From a virus, in the IMG/VR virus record IMGVR_UViG_3300023179_000219, positions 1 through 41,193 of that record: a DNA stretch of 41,193 nt. One strand, written 5' to 3'. Shown one piece after another: positions 28,101 through 36,975 of the stretch. Both the position numbers and the translations under genes were made by a program. The notes beneath the pieces are model-generated. The model saw only the letters and a program-made list of their open reading frames with translations, was not told the DNA's origin and did no database searches. How positions within the stretch are numbered: position 1 is the stretch's first letter; the number at the start of each line of letters is the position of its first letter.

Positions 28101-30795
28101 TTTTAATCCCTCCTACGTTTAAGAACGACGGCGCAACGCCAGTGGTTGTTCTGTTGAGTTTAAATTTGGCAGACAGTCTTTGACCAGAAACACCTGTTAC
28201 TTTGTATTCGTTTCTAACAACGGCTGGCTGATATCCGAAGAATTGAGGAATGCCTCCATTGTAAAGATAGTTCACGTCGGCTTGTGTGAGCGTTCCGTCT
28301 CTCCAAATCATAACGTCGGCAATTTTTATATTCGTTGCCCCTGATGCCATTGTCGCATCTATTGTTCCCCCTGTGTCGTTTGAAACTGCACCGATATAAA
28401 GCGGGAAAGTTGACGGAGGAGACCCAATGCTTCCACTTGTTGTTCCGACAGAAGAGCCGTTTATCCACAATTGACCGGCACCGGTGTTTATCTTCATGAA
28501 AGCATGGTTCCATGTGCCGTTTGTCAGGGTTCCGCTTGTCAAGTTACCGGTAGGCGACCCAGTATTATTAAAGAAAGCAAGTCCACAGGTAGAGGTGCTA
28601 CCGACTACTGTGAAATGCCAGCCAAAAAAGGCCGCTCCGTCGTATCTTCTTGCCGCAAGCATTGTTCTTTCGGATGCGTTTGAAGCGTCGAAATAAAACC
28701 ACAGAGAAATCCAAACGGTTTCACTTACCCCGTCAATTGGTCCAATGGTCGAAGCCGAAGTTCTAAGGTAATTTGATGATGTTAGTCCGCTAAGTGCATA
28801 TTTTCCGCTCTTGAAAGTATCTTGTCTGTTAGGGTTTCCTATTGCAGTTAAATCTCGACTATTTCCGGTTTGATCTTTTTGAGCCAAAGTATTGCTTGGA
28901 CCTCCGAGAGTCCAATGGGCATAAATGTTATTGGGAGCAGGATAGCTTCGAGACCCAATAAGCTGAGCTCCGTTAGGAGTCGTGTCGTAATTAAGGGTTG
29001 AGAAACTTTCACTCGCGCTCACAGCTACAACGCTTGAGCTTGCTGTTAGATGTTGCTTCACAACATAATCACCTACGTTAATCCCAGTGGTATTCACTGT
29101 TAGAGTAGTTGTACCGCTAGAAGCCGTAGAGTCAGCAGTCATTGAGCGTGTAGCAAGCAATGTGAAATATGGATCGCCTGCTGAGTAGCGTGTGGTGAAG
29201 ATGTGAATCTGGTCACCGTTTTTTAGGTTAGCTGTGTGAACTTCTGAATCGGCCACGCCGATGGTTGATCCGCCAACGGTTGTGACTTTATAGATTTGAG
29301 GAGTGTACATGTCTGCGTAAAATTTATAGTTACCAGATAAACTCTCTCTTAGGATGCGAGTAAGTCTGACTTCTTCTTCTGTCGCGATAGTTCCCGATGT
29401 TAAGGAAGTATCAAATCCAATAAGGCCAGCTTGAGACCAGCTAGTAGTGGATCGCTTGATAAAACAAGCATTGGCGTTAGAAATACCAGCTGTGTAGTTT
29501 TGAGCTACAGTAGAAGCAAGAGTTACTACTCCATCTGCAAAGGGTGAAGCTGCATCAATTGTGAAATCATTTTTATTTGAAGTATCGTATCCTGTGAACT
29601 GCAATCCCTTAGGCCCCCACGTGGTGATATCACCTTGGGAGAAAAACATTCCATCAAAAGCAATAGCAGTGTACGTCTGAGCCGCTGAGGAAGCTGTCAC
29701 ACCAATCTCAAAATATCTAGCAAGTGTGGTGTAAGTCCAACCTGTTCCACCTGTTGTAGATCCAGTAGTGTCTGATAAGTCAACTAAGATTAAGTTCCAT
29801 CCAGTACTAAGAGCTGTACCTGCGTAGTTTGTTGTCTTAGTCCACTCTCTATAGTTACTGGTTGTGTCTGCATAACCACGAATATAGACGTTGGTTAAGT
29901 TGGTAGTTGAAGGCAAGTTAATCCACGCCCACAATCTATAGTTAGCACCAACCGCCAAGTTCTGAGATCCGCGATCATATCTAATCCCAGCAGTTGTAGC
30001 TGTGCCGTTTTTATCGAAAGTTAATTTATTTGATCCAACCTTGGGAGCTGTAGCGTTGGTAGCAAGCGTTGCTCCTGCTCCAACAGCAGTCCAGTTGGTA
30101 GTGGCATCATAGTTCTTATCTGAGTCGTTAAGAACCACGGGGTTCCAAACGATAGTCGCCGTGCTGGCGCCTGATGTGTAGTTATCAATTAGGTATCCAG
30201 TAAAATAAGTATGCGCAGGAACTTCTAAACCGCTTGAGCGAAGAGAGTTATCAAGTTGACGAGTTGTAAGCCCGTAACCTGCAATCTCGTTTTGAGTTTG
30301 CAATAACTCATCAGCGCTTGCAGAACCTGTAGCTCCGCCTCCCACTAAAGATTCAACGCCGTTGTCATCTAGAAAGTAGAGGGCGTTATCAATCTTAGAA
30401 TAAAGCTTAGACTTACCACTAGCAGGTGTGGACTGTGTTGCGGCCTGCTCTGTAAGCGTTACCACTCCAAAACTTGGATCAGTAAGAGATGTAACACCAC
30501 TTAAAAGCGCAAGCTCTGTAGAAGTAACAGCAGAAGCCTCAAGTCTGCCCGTAGTCGCATTAGACTGTATCACCTTGGCATTCGATATCGCTTTAACCTT
30601 TACAGCATCTATGTCAGCTGTTGCAGACACTTTTGCGTTTGTAATGGCTCCATCAACGATACCTCCTGTTGGGATCTGTAGTCCCTTTGTAGATGAGTGA
30701 TCGTGACCATCGATTGCGTTTAGTGAGTTTTTAATCTTATCAACGTAATCTGTATCGTTTAGTACAGGAGCGTCAACGCCGCTAATATTAGCCAT
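28093..30795 (-). CDS. Tail fibre with LamG-like domain, 900 residues
   Basis: The N-terminus (MANISGVDAPVLNDTDYVDKIKNSLNAIDGHDHSSTKGLQIPTGGIVDGAITNAKVSATADIDAVKV) is a common phage fibre start, with the DGHDHSS-x-KG motif and repeated D/N-A-K-V turns. The centre holds Thr/Ser-rich beta repeats. Residues of about 640-870 form a concanavalin/LamG-like sandwich (YAHWTLGG...WISLWFYFDAS...WNHAFMKINTGAGQLWINGSSVG...IADVMIWRDGTLTQADVNYLYNGG), a carbohydrate-binding fold. It probably binds a host surface glycan. It ends in a trimer-type tail without a visible chaperone. Confidence 0.82.
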   Translation of the reverse strand: MANISGVDAPVLNDTDYVDKIKNSLNAIDGHDHSSTKGLQIPTGGIVDGAITNAKVSATADIDAVKVKAISNAKVIQSNATTGRLEASAVTSTELALLSGVTSLTDPSFGVVTLTEQAATQSTPASGKSKLYSKIDNALYFLDDNGVESLVGGGATGSASADELLQTQNEIAGYGLTTRQLDNSLRSSGLEVPAHTYFTGYLIDNYTSGASTATIVWNPVVLNDSDKNYDATTNWTAVGAGATLATNATAPKVGSNKLTFDKNGTATTAGIRYDRGSQNLAVGANYRLWAWINLPSTTNLTNVYIRGYADTTSNYREWTKTTNYAGTALSTGWNLILVDLSDTTGSTTGGTGWTYTTLARYFEIGVTASSAAQTYTAIAFDGMFFSQGDITTWGPKGLQFTGYDTSNKNDFTIDAASPFADGVVTLASTVAQNYTAGISNANACFIKRSTTSWSQAGLIGFDTSLTSGTIATEEEVRLTRILRESLSGNYKFYADMYTPQIYKVTTVGGSTIGVADSEVHTANLKNGDQIHIFTTRYSAGDPYFTLLATRSMTADSTASSGTTTLTVNTTGINVGDYVVKQHLTASSSVVAVSASESFSTLNYDTTPNGAQLIGSRSYPAPNNIYAHWTLGGPSNTLAQKDQTGNSRDLTAIGNPNRQDTFKSGKYALSGLTSSNYLRTSASTIGPIDGVSETVWISLWFYFDASNASERTMLAARRYDGAAFFGWHFTVVGSTSTCGLAFFNNTGSPTGNLTSGTLTNGTWNHAFMKINTGAGQLWINGSSVGTTSGSIGSPPSTFPLYIGAVSNDTGGTIDATMASGATNIKIADVMIWRDGTLTQADVNYLYNGGIPQFFGYQPAVVRNEYKVTGVSGQRLSAKFKLNRTTTGVAPSFLNVGGIKIG

Positions 30796-31229
30796 AATAT
30801 AATCATTCCCCCCATGGAATATTTGAAAACTTTTTTATACTTGTCGTGTCTTTGATGAAGCCTGTCTTGTGACAAGCTAATCAGATTACAAAAATGCCAG
30901 ATATCATCTAGAGTGCTTTCGGTGGTTCTCAGAGTCTGAATAATCATCAGAGCTTCTGCTAAATCGTAATCATGGCTTGTGACCGACTTCACGATATGTG
31001 GAAGCGTTGTCACGTTCGTCATCCTGCGAGAAACTTCATGCTCCTCTGTGACAGGCAGTAATTTACCGTCTTGTAATTTCCAAAGCTCAGGAGGAAGACT
31101 GTCCACCATCTTGGTGACAGGGTTAACTAGCTTTTCAAAACCAGCAGGAGTAATCACACTCTCTGGATTTGAAGTGGTAATAACCTTTGCTCCGTGATCT
31201 TTGGAAATTAAAACAACTTTACTTTTCAT
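30759..31229 (-). CDS. C-terminally membrane-anchored protein, 156 residues
   Basis: Starts MKSKVVLISKDHGAKVITTSNPESVITPAGFEKLVNPVTKMVDSLPPELWKLQDGKLLPVTEEHEVSRRM, has a helical middle (EALMIIQTLRTTESTLDDIWHFCNLISLSQDRLHQRHDKYKKVFKYS) and ends in one membrane helix (MGGMIILWLILAALTLLY). It overlaps the fibre gene by 37 bases. Function unknown; a tail-anchored inner-membrane protein near fibre genes could be involved in lysis or virion assembly. Confidence 0.62.
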   Translation of the reverse strand: MKSKVVLISKDHGAKVITTSNPESVITPAGFEKLVNPVTKMVDSLPPELWKLQDGKLLPVTEEHEVSRRMTNVTTLPHIVKSVTSHDYDLAEALMIIQTLRTTESTLDDIWHFCNLISLSQDRLHQRHDKYKKVFKYSMGGMIILWLILAALTLLY

Positions 31230-31390
31230 TGACTCATTTCATTTCCGGCTTCGATTTGTTTTTGTTGTTCTTGAGCCTTAGCAACAATGGTCTTTAAAAA
31301 ATCAAGCATACCGATCCCGTATTTTGTAGGGATCTCATCAATGAGCCTAATTAGAAATTGAAATTCTTGTTCTGAGAAAGTGTAGTTCAT
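31226..31390 (-). CDS. Small hypothetical protein, 54 residues
   Basis: Start ATG 31390: MNYTFSEQEFQFLIRLIDEIPTKYGIGMLDFLKTIVAKAQEQQKQIEAGNEMSQ. The longer reading frame upstream would overlap the preceding gene by 80 bases and is unlikely. All-helical; the F-x-x-L-I-x-L-I-x-x-I-P pattern is common in tiny phage proteins between fibre genes, where it may have a chaperone role. Overlaps the next gene by four bases. Confidence 0.62.
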   Translation of the reverse strand: MNYTFSEQEFQFLIRLIDEIPTKYGIGMLDFLKTIVAKAQEQQKQIEAGNEMSQ

Positions 31391-31391
31391 A

Positions 31392-31676
31392 TTACTCCTG
31401 TACCTGCACAGATCCTTCGAATTCAGGTTTTTGTCTTGCCCACGTAGACAAGAACGCATCTGCTGCTGCACTCAGCTGAGGATTAGCGCCTGACGGCACT
31501 TCCCATGTGAATGTTAAAACAGGTTCCAACCCAGCGTCATACGCAGCTTTGTTCGCCCACCCACCGACAGTGAATATAGAAGTTGCAGTTTTTTTATTCC
31601 AATTAACAGACACACAATCCCACCAAGAAGCGATTGCTCCGTTCTGAGGGTGTGCGATTTTTTTAACCCAAGCCAT
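31392..31676 (-). CDS. Small beta protein, 94 residues
   Basis: GGAGATTATTTA precedes ATG 31676. MAWVKKIAHPQNGAIASWWDCVSVNWNKKTATSIFTVGGWANKAAYDAGLEPVLTFTWEVPSGANPQLSAAADAFLSTWARQKPEFEGSVQVQE looks like a small beta domain with a short helix, as found next to fibre genes. It starts at the stop of the large fibre gene (one-base overlap). Function unknown; a fibre cap or assembly protein is possible. Confidence 0.62.
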   Translation of the reverse strand: MAWVKKIAHPQNGAIASWWDCVSVNWNKKTATSIFTVGGWANKAAYDAGLEPVLTFTWEVPSGANPQLSAAADAFLSTWARQKPEFEGSVQVQE

Positions 31677-34672
31677 TAAATAATCTCCTGCCAGTTGGTT
31701 CCATCAGATAATACTAAGAACGCAGCACCCGGAACTAATGTGATGCTTGTTGGTGTTGTGTTGTCTAGTTTTTTAATCGTCTGCGAGCTTGTGGTGGCAA
31801 TTGTAAGATTGCCTGTTCCCATGTTCTTAATCCCGTAATATGTGCCCGCAATAGATGCAGCTGTAGGTAGTGTTGCTGTATGTCCGCCTGATCCAGTGTA
31901 TCTGCTCCAAGGTGAGTGGTTTGCTAAGTTGAGCGAGACACTACCGGAAAAAGCAGTAAACGCCACGCGAAAGCCACCAAGATACTGCCCACCAGAGCCC
32001 ATGGTTAAATTTTGATTTGATGAGATCGCAAGGCCTTGTTGGAAAAGTCCTTGTCGTGCAAAATTAATATTGCTGCCATTGTCGGTAATCGTGGAGTCGA
32101 TCAACGCGCCGTTCGTCGTAGCTATCGGGAAAGTCCCGCTTGTGAGTCCACCTACAGGCGCAACAGCTATTCTTCTGCGAGTTCCTGAATTTGTAATATA
32201 GAAATTGCCATCATATTCAAGGGCTCCGTTTACAGGAGAGGTAGTTAATGTACCGCTATCAAGAGTTAAAGAAGGATTGGATGTGTCTGATCCTTGAATA
32301 GAAACCTTACCAGTTGTTGTTGAAGGATTTCCTACAAAAACAAAACCTTGGTAATTGACTCTGAATTTAGCCGTAGAAGATGAATCAACGGCTTCAATTA
32401 AATTACTAACCTGCCCGCTTGCAGCTTTTAAGTAAAGATTTTTAAAATCAGAGACGTTTACGATTGATAACGCCGCAGTATTAAAGCTTGAGTTTGATCC
32501 AATCCAAACTTGAGGCTGATTACTTCCGGCATTTAATTTTAAACCTTGGTCCCCGCCTTGTGTATTGATTTGAAATATGTATGAGCTTTGATTTGTTTTA
32601 TTAAAATAAGTGCCAGTTAATCCAATATCAGCAAAATTTCCTGCCGAGCTGTTATGGAACTTATGCGTGGACGCTGATGTCCAATAATTCATTTGTGCAG
32701 AGGTGTCGTTATAAATTTTGCCTCTTGCACTTGATGATACGTCTTGAAACTCAAGCTTTGTTGAGTTTGTAACACCTGACCCTGTTGCTGTTGTTCTTAA
32801 AATAAGCTGCGCACTGTCTGTTGTCGTTGTCGCAGAGTTTTGTGCGATTATTGCCGTTCCGTCAATTGTGTTAGGAGTAACCGTTGTCCCATCTGAAAAA
32901 GAAGGCGTACTTGCTTCTCTGACAAAAGACGTGCCGCCTTGTAATCTTCCGGCAGTGTAATTTGTCCCATCAGTTGATTCTAAAATCTTAGTATTAGACG
33001 AGCCAGTGCCTGCCGTCCAAGACACGTTAAACGTATAATAATTGCTATCATTAGGAAGCGTCGATGAGCCGCTTAAATAAGAGCTTGAATAATATGTGCT
33101 CGGGCTAGTCTTTTGAGCATATAAACGCCAATAGCGCGTTTGTCCTGTAGCTTGAATGCCGTAATGCGTTGGCGTAACTGTAGCGCCTGCGCTCCAAATG
33201 TTTGATGCGCCCTCATGAAAAACAGTGGCAGAGGTATCATAATGACCCGAGTAATCGCCTATTGCATAATAGTCGCCAAGTATTCTTGAGTTGTTTTGTG
33301 AGCCTTGGGTCACTGTGTGAACGATTACATAGCCGTTTGTATCGTTATTTGCCGTTACGGTGTAGCTATTAGATGAAGCCGAAAACCATTGTGTGCTGTT
33401 AGTGGGACTAACCCCATAACCATAGGCTTTATAATATCTTGTGATTGTAGAGGGAGGCCCACCATAAGTTTGGCCCCATCTTGAAGCCGCTGTTGCGTTG
33501 TCGGTGTAGGTTCCGTCAGTTAGGGAAGTGTATAAACCTCCCATGAAAAAGTATTCAAAAGTTGACCCACCGTCAGATGAGCGTTTGACAATAATGTCGT
33601 TTTCAGACCCACCGCCTAATGTCCAAGATGATAAGTCCCAATCATAAAACTGCCCGTCATTTGTGTCATAAGCACTAAATGGTCCAATGGGCGAGCCTGA
33701 GCAATAAATGGTTCCATTTATCGTGGTAGCCGTGTCTATGTAATAAACCCAATTTAAGCCACTTGCTGGCCCTTTATTGCCAGACCCAACATTTGTTCTA
33801 TTCAGAGCAGGGGTGCCACTGGGCGCTGTCGGCGCAGTTCCACCAGCGTCATAAGGATAGGCAAAGCCATCCCAAGTGCTAGGTGAGTCAGAGCCAGACA
33901 AAGAACCGTCATCAGAATATGACGTAACATTCCCAACATATAAAGACCAATTTGGATTACCGTTATTTGCAGAGCCCGAGGCTGTAATTAGGTAGCCGTC
34001 AACGCCTGTTACAGCCGTCCATGATAAATCCACCTTGAAATTTTGTGATGAGTTGTCGTCTGTAAACGATGCCTGTTGAGCATTACCTCGGTAATAATAA
34101 GTAGAGTTAAAAACTCTAATCGCATAAACGGTGTAAGTAATGCTAGTCGATCCGTCGGCAAAATAAGTATAAGCTCCATTGCTTTGAGTGGCGCTAACAG
34201 TGGCAACGCCGTCGGAAGGATTTGGCCCATAGGTAACGGCAGTTGAAACGCTTGAAGCTGTGTTGGATAATTCTGCTACTTGTGAAACTGAAAATGAAGT
34301 AGGCGCTGGCGTTGTAGACTGAGATCCAGCAACGTGAAGTGTAACGCTTGGACTTGCTACGTTGAGACCTAAATAGGCGTTGGTGGCGTCTACATATGAA
34401 TTAGGCAGCCCACCAAATGTAGAAGCTGTCAGTCTATATTGAAGATTAGTCCCAGAGCCACCAGGAGATCCACCACCGCCACCTGTGGCAGCGATAGTCA
34501 CGCTATCTGATGTAGAATCTCCTGTGATGGTGATCCCTGTACCAGCAAGCAGAGTGAGCACATCTGTTGTGGAAGTTGCCACAGGGCTAGTGCCGCTTGG
34601 ACAAGAGATTGTTTTAAAAACACCAAGACCTGTAAGGTTGGTGGCCTTTTTAATAAATGACCAGCCGCTCAT
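31676..34672 (-). CDS. Large tail fibre/spike protein, 998 residues
   Basis: Begins MSGWSFIKKATNLTGLGVFKTISCPSGTSPVATSTTDVLTLLAGTGITITGDSTSDSVTIAATGGGGGSPGGSG, then long repeats rich in Ser, Thr, Gly, Tyr and Asn with fibronectin-like units (TYTVYAIRVFNSTYYYRGNAQQASFTDDNSSQNFKVDLSWTAVTGVDGYLITAS; RYWRLYAQKTSPSTYYSSSYLSG...TFNVSWTAGTGSSNTKILEST). The end (TGSGGHTATLPTAASIAGTYYGIKNMGTGNLTIATTSSQTIKKLDNTTPTSITLVPGAAFLVLSDGTNWQEI) is a well-known phage fibre head domain. A receptor-binding role is very likely. The Gly hinge after residue 60 may separate an anchoring domain. Confidence 0.82.
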   Translation of the reverse strand: MSGWSFIKKATNLTGLGVFKTISCPSGTSPVATSTTDVLTLLAGTGITITGDSTSDSVTIAATGGGGGSPGGSGTNLQYRLTASTFGGLPNSYVDATNAYLGLNVASPSVTLHVAGSQSTTPAPTSFSVSQVAELSNTASSVSTAVTYGPNPSDGVATVSATQSNGAYTYFADGSTSITYTVYAIRVFNSTYYYRGNAQQASFTDDNSSQNFKVDLSWTAVTGVDGYLITASGSANNGNPNWSLYVGNVTSYSDDGSLSGSDSPSTWDGFAYPYDAGGTAPTAPSGTPALNRTNVGSGNKGPASGLNWVYYIDTATTINGTIYCSGSPIGPFSAYDTNDGQFYDWDLSSWTLGGGSENDIIVKRSSDGGSTFEYFFMGGLYTSLTDGTYTDNATAASRWGQTYGGPPSTITRYYKAYGYGVSPTNSTQWFSASSNSYTVTANNDTNGYVIVHTVTQGSQNNSRILGDYYAIGDYSGHYDTSATVFHEGASNIWSAGATVTPTHYGIQATGQTRYWRLYAQKTSPSTYYSSSYLSGSSTLPNDSNYYTFNVSWTAGTGSSNTKILESTDGTNYTAGRLQGGTSFVREASTPSFSDGTTVTPNTIDGTAIIAQNSATTTTDSAQLILRTTATGSGVTNSTKLEFQDVSSSARGKIYNDTSAQMNYWTSASTHKFHNSSAGNFADIGLTGTYFNKTNQSSYIFQINTQGGDQGLKLNAGSNQPQVWIGSNSSFNTAALSIVNVSDFKNLYLKAASGQVSNLIEAVDSSSTAKFRVNYQGFVFVGNPSTTTGKVSIQGSDTSNPSLTLDSGTLTTSPVNGALEYDGNFYITNSGTRRRIAVAPVGGLTSGTFPIATTNGALIDSTITDNGSNINFARQGLFQQGLAISSNQNLTMGSGGQYLGGFRVAFTAFSGSVSLNLANHSPWSRYTGSGGHTATLPTAASIAGTYYGIKNMGTGNLTIATTSSQTIKKLDNTTPTSITLVPGAAFLVLSDGTNWQEII

Positions 34673-35016
34673 ATCTCACTTTCAGCAACTTGAGCAGCGC
34701 GAACAACTCTGATCTGATCGTTATTGGCTGAGCTAACAACCCACCAGTTCCACAAGTCCAAAACAGCTCCGCGTTTCTTATCTAAAAACTGTCCAAGATT
34801 CATGGCATCACCAGGAGAAAGCACAAGTCCATTCGACGAAGAGACATCGCTACCACCAAGATAGATATTCCCCACATTGTCAGGATGAGCCTGCACAATG
34901 GCGGTATCTGTAAATCTTTGTGAGTTTGAATTAGAGGATGCTACACGAATAGCTGTGCCTGCTATTGAGCAGACTCTCTGGGATGAAATTGGCTTTATAA
35001 CTTCTGTGTTAGCCAT
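34669..35016 (-). CDS. Small structural protein, 115 residues
   Basis: MANTEVIKPISSQRVCSIAGTAIRVASSNSNSQRFTDTAIVQAHPDNVGNIYLGGSDVSSSNGLVLSPGDAMNLGQFLDKKRGAVLDLWNWWVVSSANNDQIRVVRAAQ. The pattern A-H-x-x-N-x-G-N-I-Y-x-G-x-x-x-V-S-x-S-N-G-x-x-L-x-P-G-x-x-x-x-L is a common small beta domain in phage head or fibre regions. It is probably a decoration or fibre-attachment protein. It starts 15 bases after a terminator hairpin. Confidence 0.68.
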   Translation of the reverse strand: MANTEVIKPISSQRVCSIAGTAIRVASSNSNSQRFTDTAIVQAHPDNVGNIYLGGSDVSSSNGLVLSPGDAMNLGQFLDKKRGAVLDLWNWWVVSSANNDQIRVVRAAQVAESEI

Positions 35017-35030
35017 GTAGTTATGATAGC

Positions 35031-35065
35031 AAAAAAGCTAGCAGACACCAACGTGCCTGCTAGCT
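35031..35065 (-). terminator. Rho-independent terminator below the decoration gene
   Basis: On the minus strand: AGCTAGCAG, a 12-base loop, CTGCTAGCT, then TTTTTT (A-run at 35031-35036 on the plus strand). Stem of nine pairs. It would end a share of the transcripts carrying capsid and decoration genes before the fibre genes, giving high capsid yield; some read-through must occur for the downstream late genes. Confidence 0.8.
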
Positions 35066-35076
35066 ATATCTTAGGA

Positions 35077-35406
35077 CTAACTTGTGACAGGAGCCTTAAG
35101 AACAAACACCTGAATCACAGCGCCAGCGCCGGGGTTAGCTGACCAGATTGCAGTGAGCGAGTTGGCTGCCTGTGTCGAATAACCAAGGAGGGGCAAGCTA
35201 TTTGCCCCTTTGGTTTTCTGAGTCACAGCCAAGATCGTGTCACTTGCACCAAGACCAGTTAAGGTCATGGCTTCAGTAGCAGCACCACCTGCACCAGCAG
35301 ACGATGTATAGACTTGAAAGTTAATAACATTTCCCAATTGTCCAGAAAGACGCTCCATACCGAACGCCTTCTTGTTGAGAATATCAACTTGATCCGAACT
35401 AATCAT
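35077..35406 (-). CDS. Putative head decoration protein, 109 residues
   Basis: Ser/Ala/Gly-rich beta protein following the capsid gene: MISSDQVDILNKKAFGMERLSGQLGNVINFQVYTSSAGAGGAATEAMTLTGLGASDTILAVTQKTKGANSLPLLGYSTQAANSLTAIWSANPGAGAVIQVFVLKA. The second part (LGASDTILAVTQ...LTAIWSANPGAGAVIQVFVLKA) is a jelly-roll-type pattern seen in small head decoration or head fibre proteins. It is made with the capsid upstream of a strong terminator. Start ATG 35406 after AGAAAGAGAGGC. Confidence 0.68.
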   Translation of the reverse strand: MISSDQVDILNKKAFGMERLSGQLGNVINFQVYTSSAGAGGAATEAMTLTGLGASDTILAVTQKTKGANSLPLLGYSTQAANSLTAIWSANPGAGAVIQVFVLKAPVTS

Positions 35407-35421
35407 GTCTGCCTCTCTTTC

Positions 35422-36938
35422 TTAGTAGTTAGGGATTGCGTAAAGAACCGCGTTATGACCGGGTTTAGAAACTTCGAGCTCACCAAACAAACAAGTATCA
35501 ATAATATATTGGTAACCAGTTGTGTTACGAACTTCAAAGTACTCAAGACCGTTGGGGTTCTTACGTTTACGGAAGAAACCTTTAGAACGGAATACCATAG
35601 ACTTCATGTCAAGGAAGAAGATCTCAGTATCAAGCATCTCTTGGATAGCTACGATCTTAAGCATTCCCTTGGTCATGTTGCCAATCATGATTTCAAAGTA
35701 GCCATACTCAGAAACCTTTTGGCTGTTAGGAATGACGTTGAAAGGCCCTTTGGCTGCTTCAATAAGCTTCAAGATAGAACCAAGGTGCTTGTAGCTCATA
35801 AGAACAGTGTTAGCTTGGCCTTTGGCTTTGCTTTGCACTTGTACATAAGCATCAAAGATCTTGTCTAAGATGTTAGAAGCAGTGATTGTTGATCCATCTA
35901 CGTTAATAGCCTGCAAAAAGGGATAAGCCGTTTTTGTTTGGCCGTGGATTGTAGAGTCACCACCGTTGGCAGCAGATAGAAGAGATCCTCTCAAGCTGTT
36001 AAAGGTAGTGGCAGTTGTACCGTCCCAAACTCCAGGATGGTAGAACTTAGCGTTCTGAGCCACAGTGTAAGCGCTAAGGTTGGCAGCAGCTCCACCACGA
36101 GAAGCAGACAACGTGATAGTTTTAGTATTCACGTTGATAGCAGTAACATAGTAGTCAGCAGGAGATGAGTCATCATCATCCAATGTTACCTTTTGACCAA
36201 TCATGAATCGGTCAATCTTGTTAACTACGATTGTACCACCAGCTTGGCCATCGCCTTCCGCAAGTGCGAAGTGAGGTCCAGAAGTCAGAGCAATAGAAGT
36301 CACTTCTTTCAAGTAGTCCATGAAGTCTCCAACAGAGTCTTCAACAACTTTCAAGAAAGTAGCTTCAGGGATCTTACCTTCGTGGTCGATAAGGTCTCTG
36401 TGGTTGAATACAAGCGAACCCCACAACTCTTTGTAGGCTGTGATAGATCCACGAACGTATTTGTCTTCTGCAATATCAGTAGAACCAGTCAAAGAACCAA
36501 AGCTGACAGAAGAAGCTCCTGCTCCTTTAAAGGAAACGATAATGTTAGAACCTTCCCAGCTATTGTCTTTTTCAATATTCTGCAAAAGCCAGTTACGTTT
36601 GATTAACTCCTCGCGAAGCAATCTGTTAGGGAGATACTCATTGCACTTGTTATCCTACAGGCTTTTTATCCCGTAGCTCTTACAGTTTTCCCATTCCCGT
36701 AAGCTCAGCGTACATTTTCATCCCAGATCTGGATGCCGGACACTCTTGGGAGCGTTATTGCTTTAAACACTCAGCTCCTACGCGTTACACTAGATGTAGC
36801 CTTTCTTCCAGTTGAACTACACCTTAGCTCGGTATTGGCATTTCAGCGTCCACCGATATTGCCCAGTTCACACTTGTCATTACTGACAAGTAGGCCCAAT
36901 TATTTAAGCATGTCCTGAAATGTGCGTGTTGTTGCCAT
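35422..36938 (-). CDS. Major capsid protein, split by a group I intron
   Basis: The gene has two exons: 36938-36907 (32 nt) and 36643-35422. The joined frame gives 417 residues starting MATTRTFQDMLNEYLPNRLL, and the ATG has GGAGGG six bases upstream. The family's usual start includes MLNEYLPN-type residues, which only the spliced message encodes. Without splicing, the frame meets UAA three codons into the region after the first exon. The rest (KDNSWEGSNIIVSFKGAGASSVSFGSL...GFFRKRKNPNGLEYFEVRNTTGYQYIIDTCLFGELEVSKPGHNAVLYAIPNY) fits an HK97-fold podovirus coat protein. It includes an inserted beta module (FMIGQKVTLDDDDSSPADYYVTAINVNTKTITLSAS). Position between scaffold and decoration genes agrees. 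Confidence 0.85.
36644..36906 (-). ncRNA. Group I intron (IA-like), 263 nt, no open reading frame
   Basis: Read on the minus strand. Exon 1 ends ...ATGCT (U before the cut); the intron starts TAAATAATTGGGCC and ends ...AACAAGTG (terminal G); exon 2 starts CAATGAG. The guide ATTGGGC pairs GGC with exon GCU (U-G at the cut, P1) and ATTG with exon 2 CAAT (P10). P2: CTTGTCA/TGACAAG (36873-36890). P3: CTGGGCA (36860-36866) with TGTCCGG (36736-36742). P4/P5 hairpin: TCGGT/ACCGA (36829-36856). P6: GGTGTAG/CTACATC (36793-36823). P7: GCGTA (36779-36783) with TACGC (36708-36712). P7.1: GAGTGTT/AACGCTC (36750-36772). P8: CATCC/GGATG (36719-36735). P9: CTACGGG/CCTGTAG (36655-36676). CAATACCGAGCTAA closely resembles the same segment of the T4 td intron, from memory. 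Confidence 0.85.
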
Positions 36939-36975
36939 ATATACCCTCCATGGCGATTAAAATTTACAATTATGG

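Noticed and set aside
35422-36621. Capsid gene starting at the TTG at 36621
   Set aside because: No ribosome binding site lies before it, the coding frame continues upstream, and a spliced ATG exon explains the family-like N-terminus.
36644-36906. Frameshift or sequencing error in the capsid gene, or an inserted gene
   Set aside because: A 263-nt stretch without protein-like frames but with paired helices and correct splice-site bases fits an intron better than an error.
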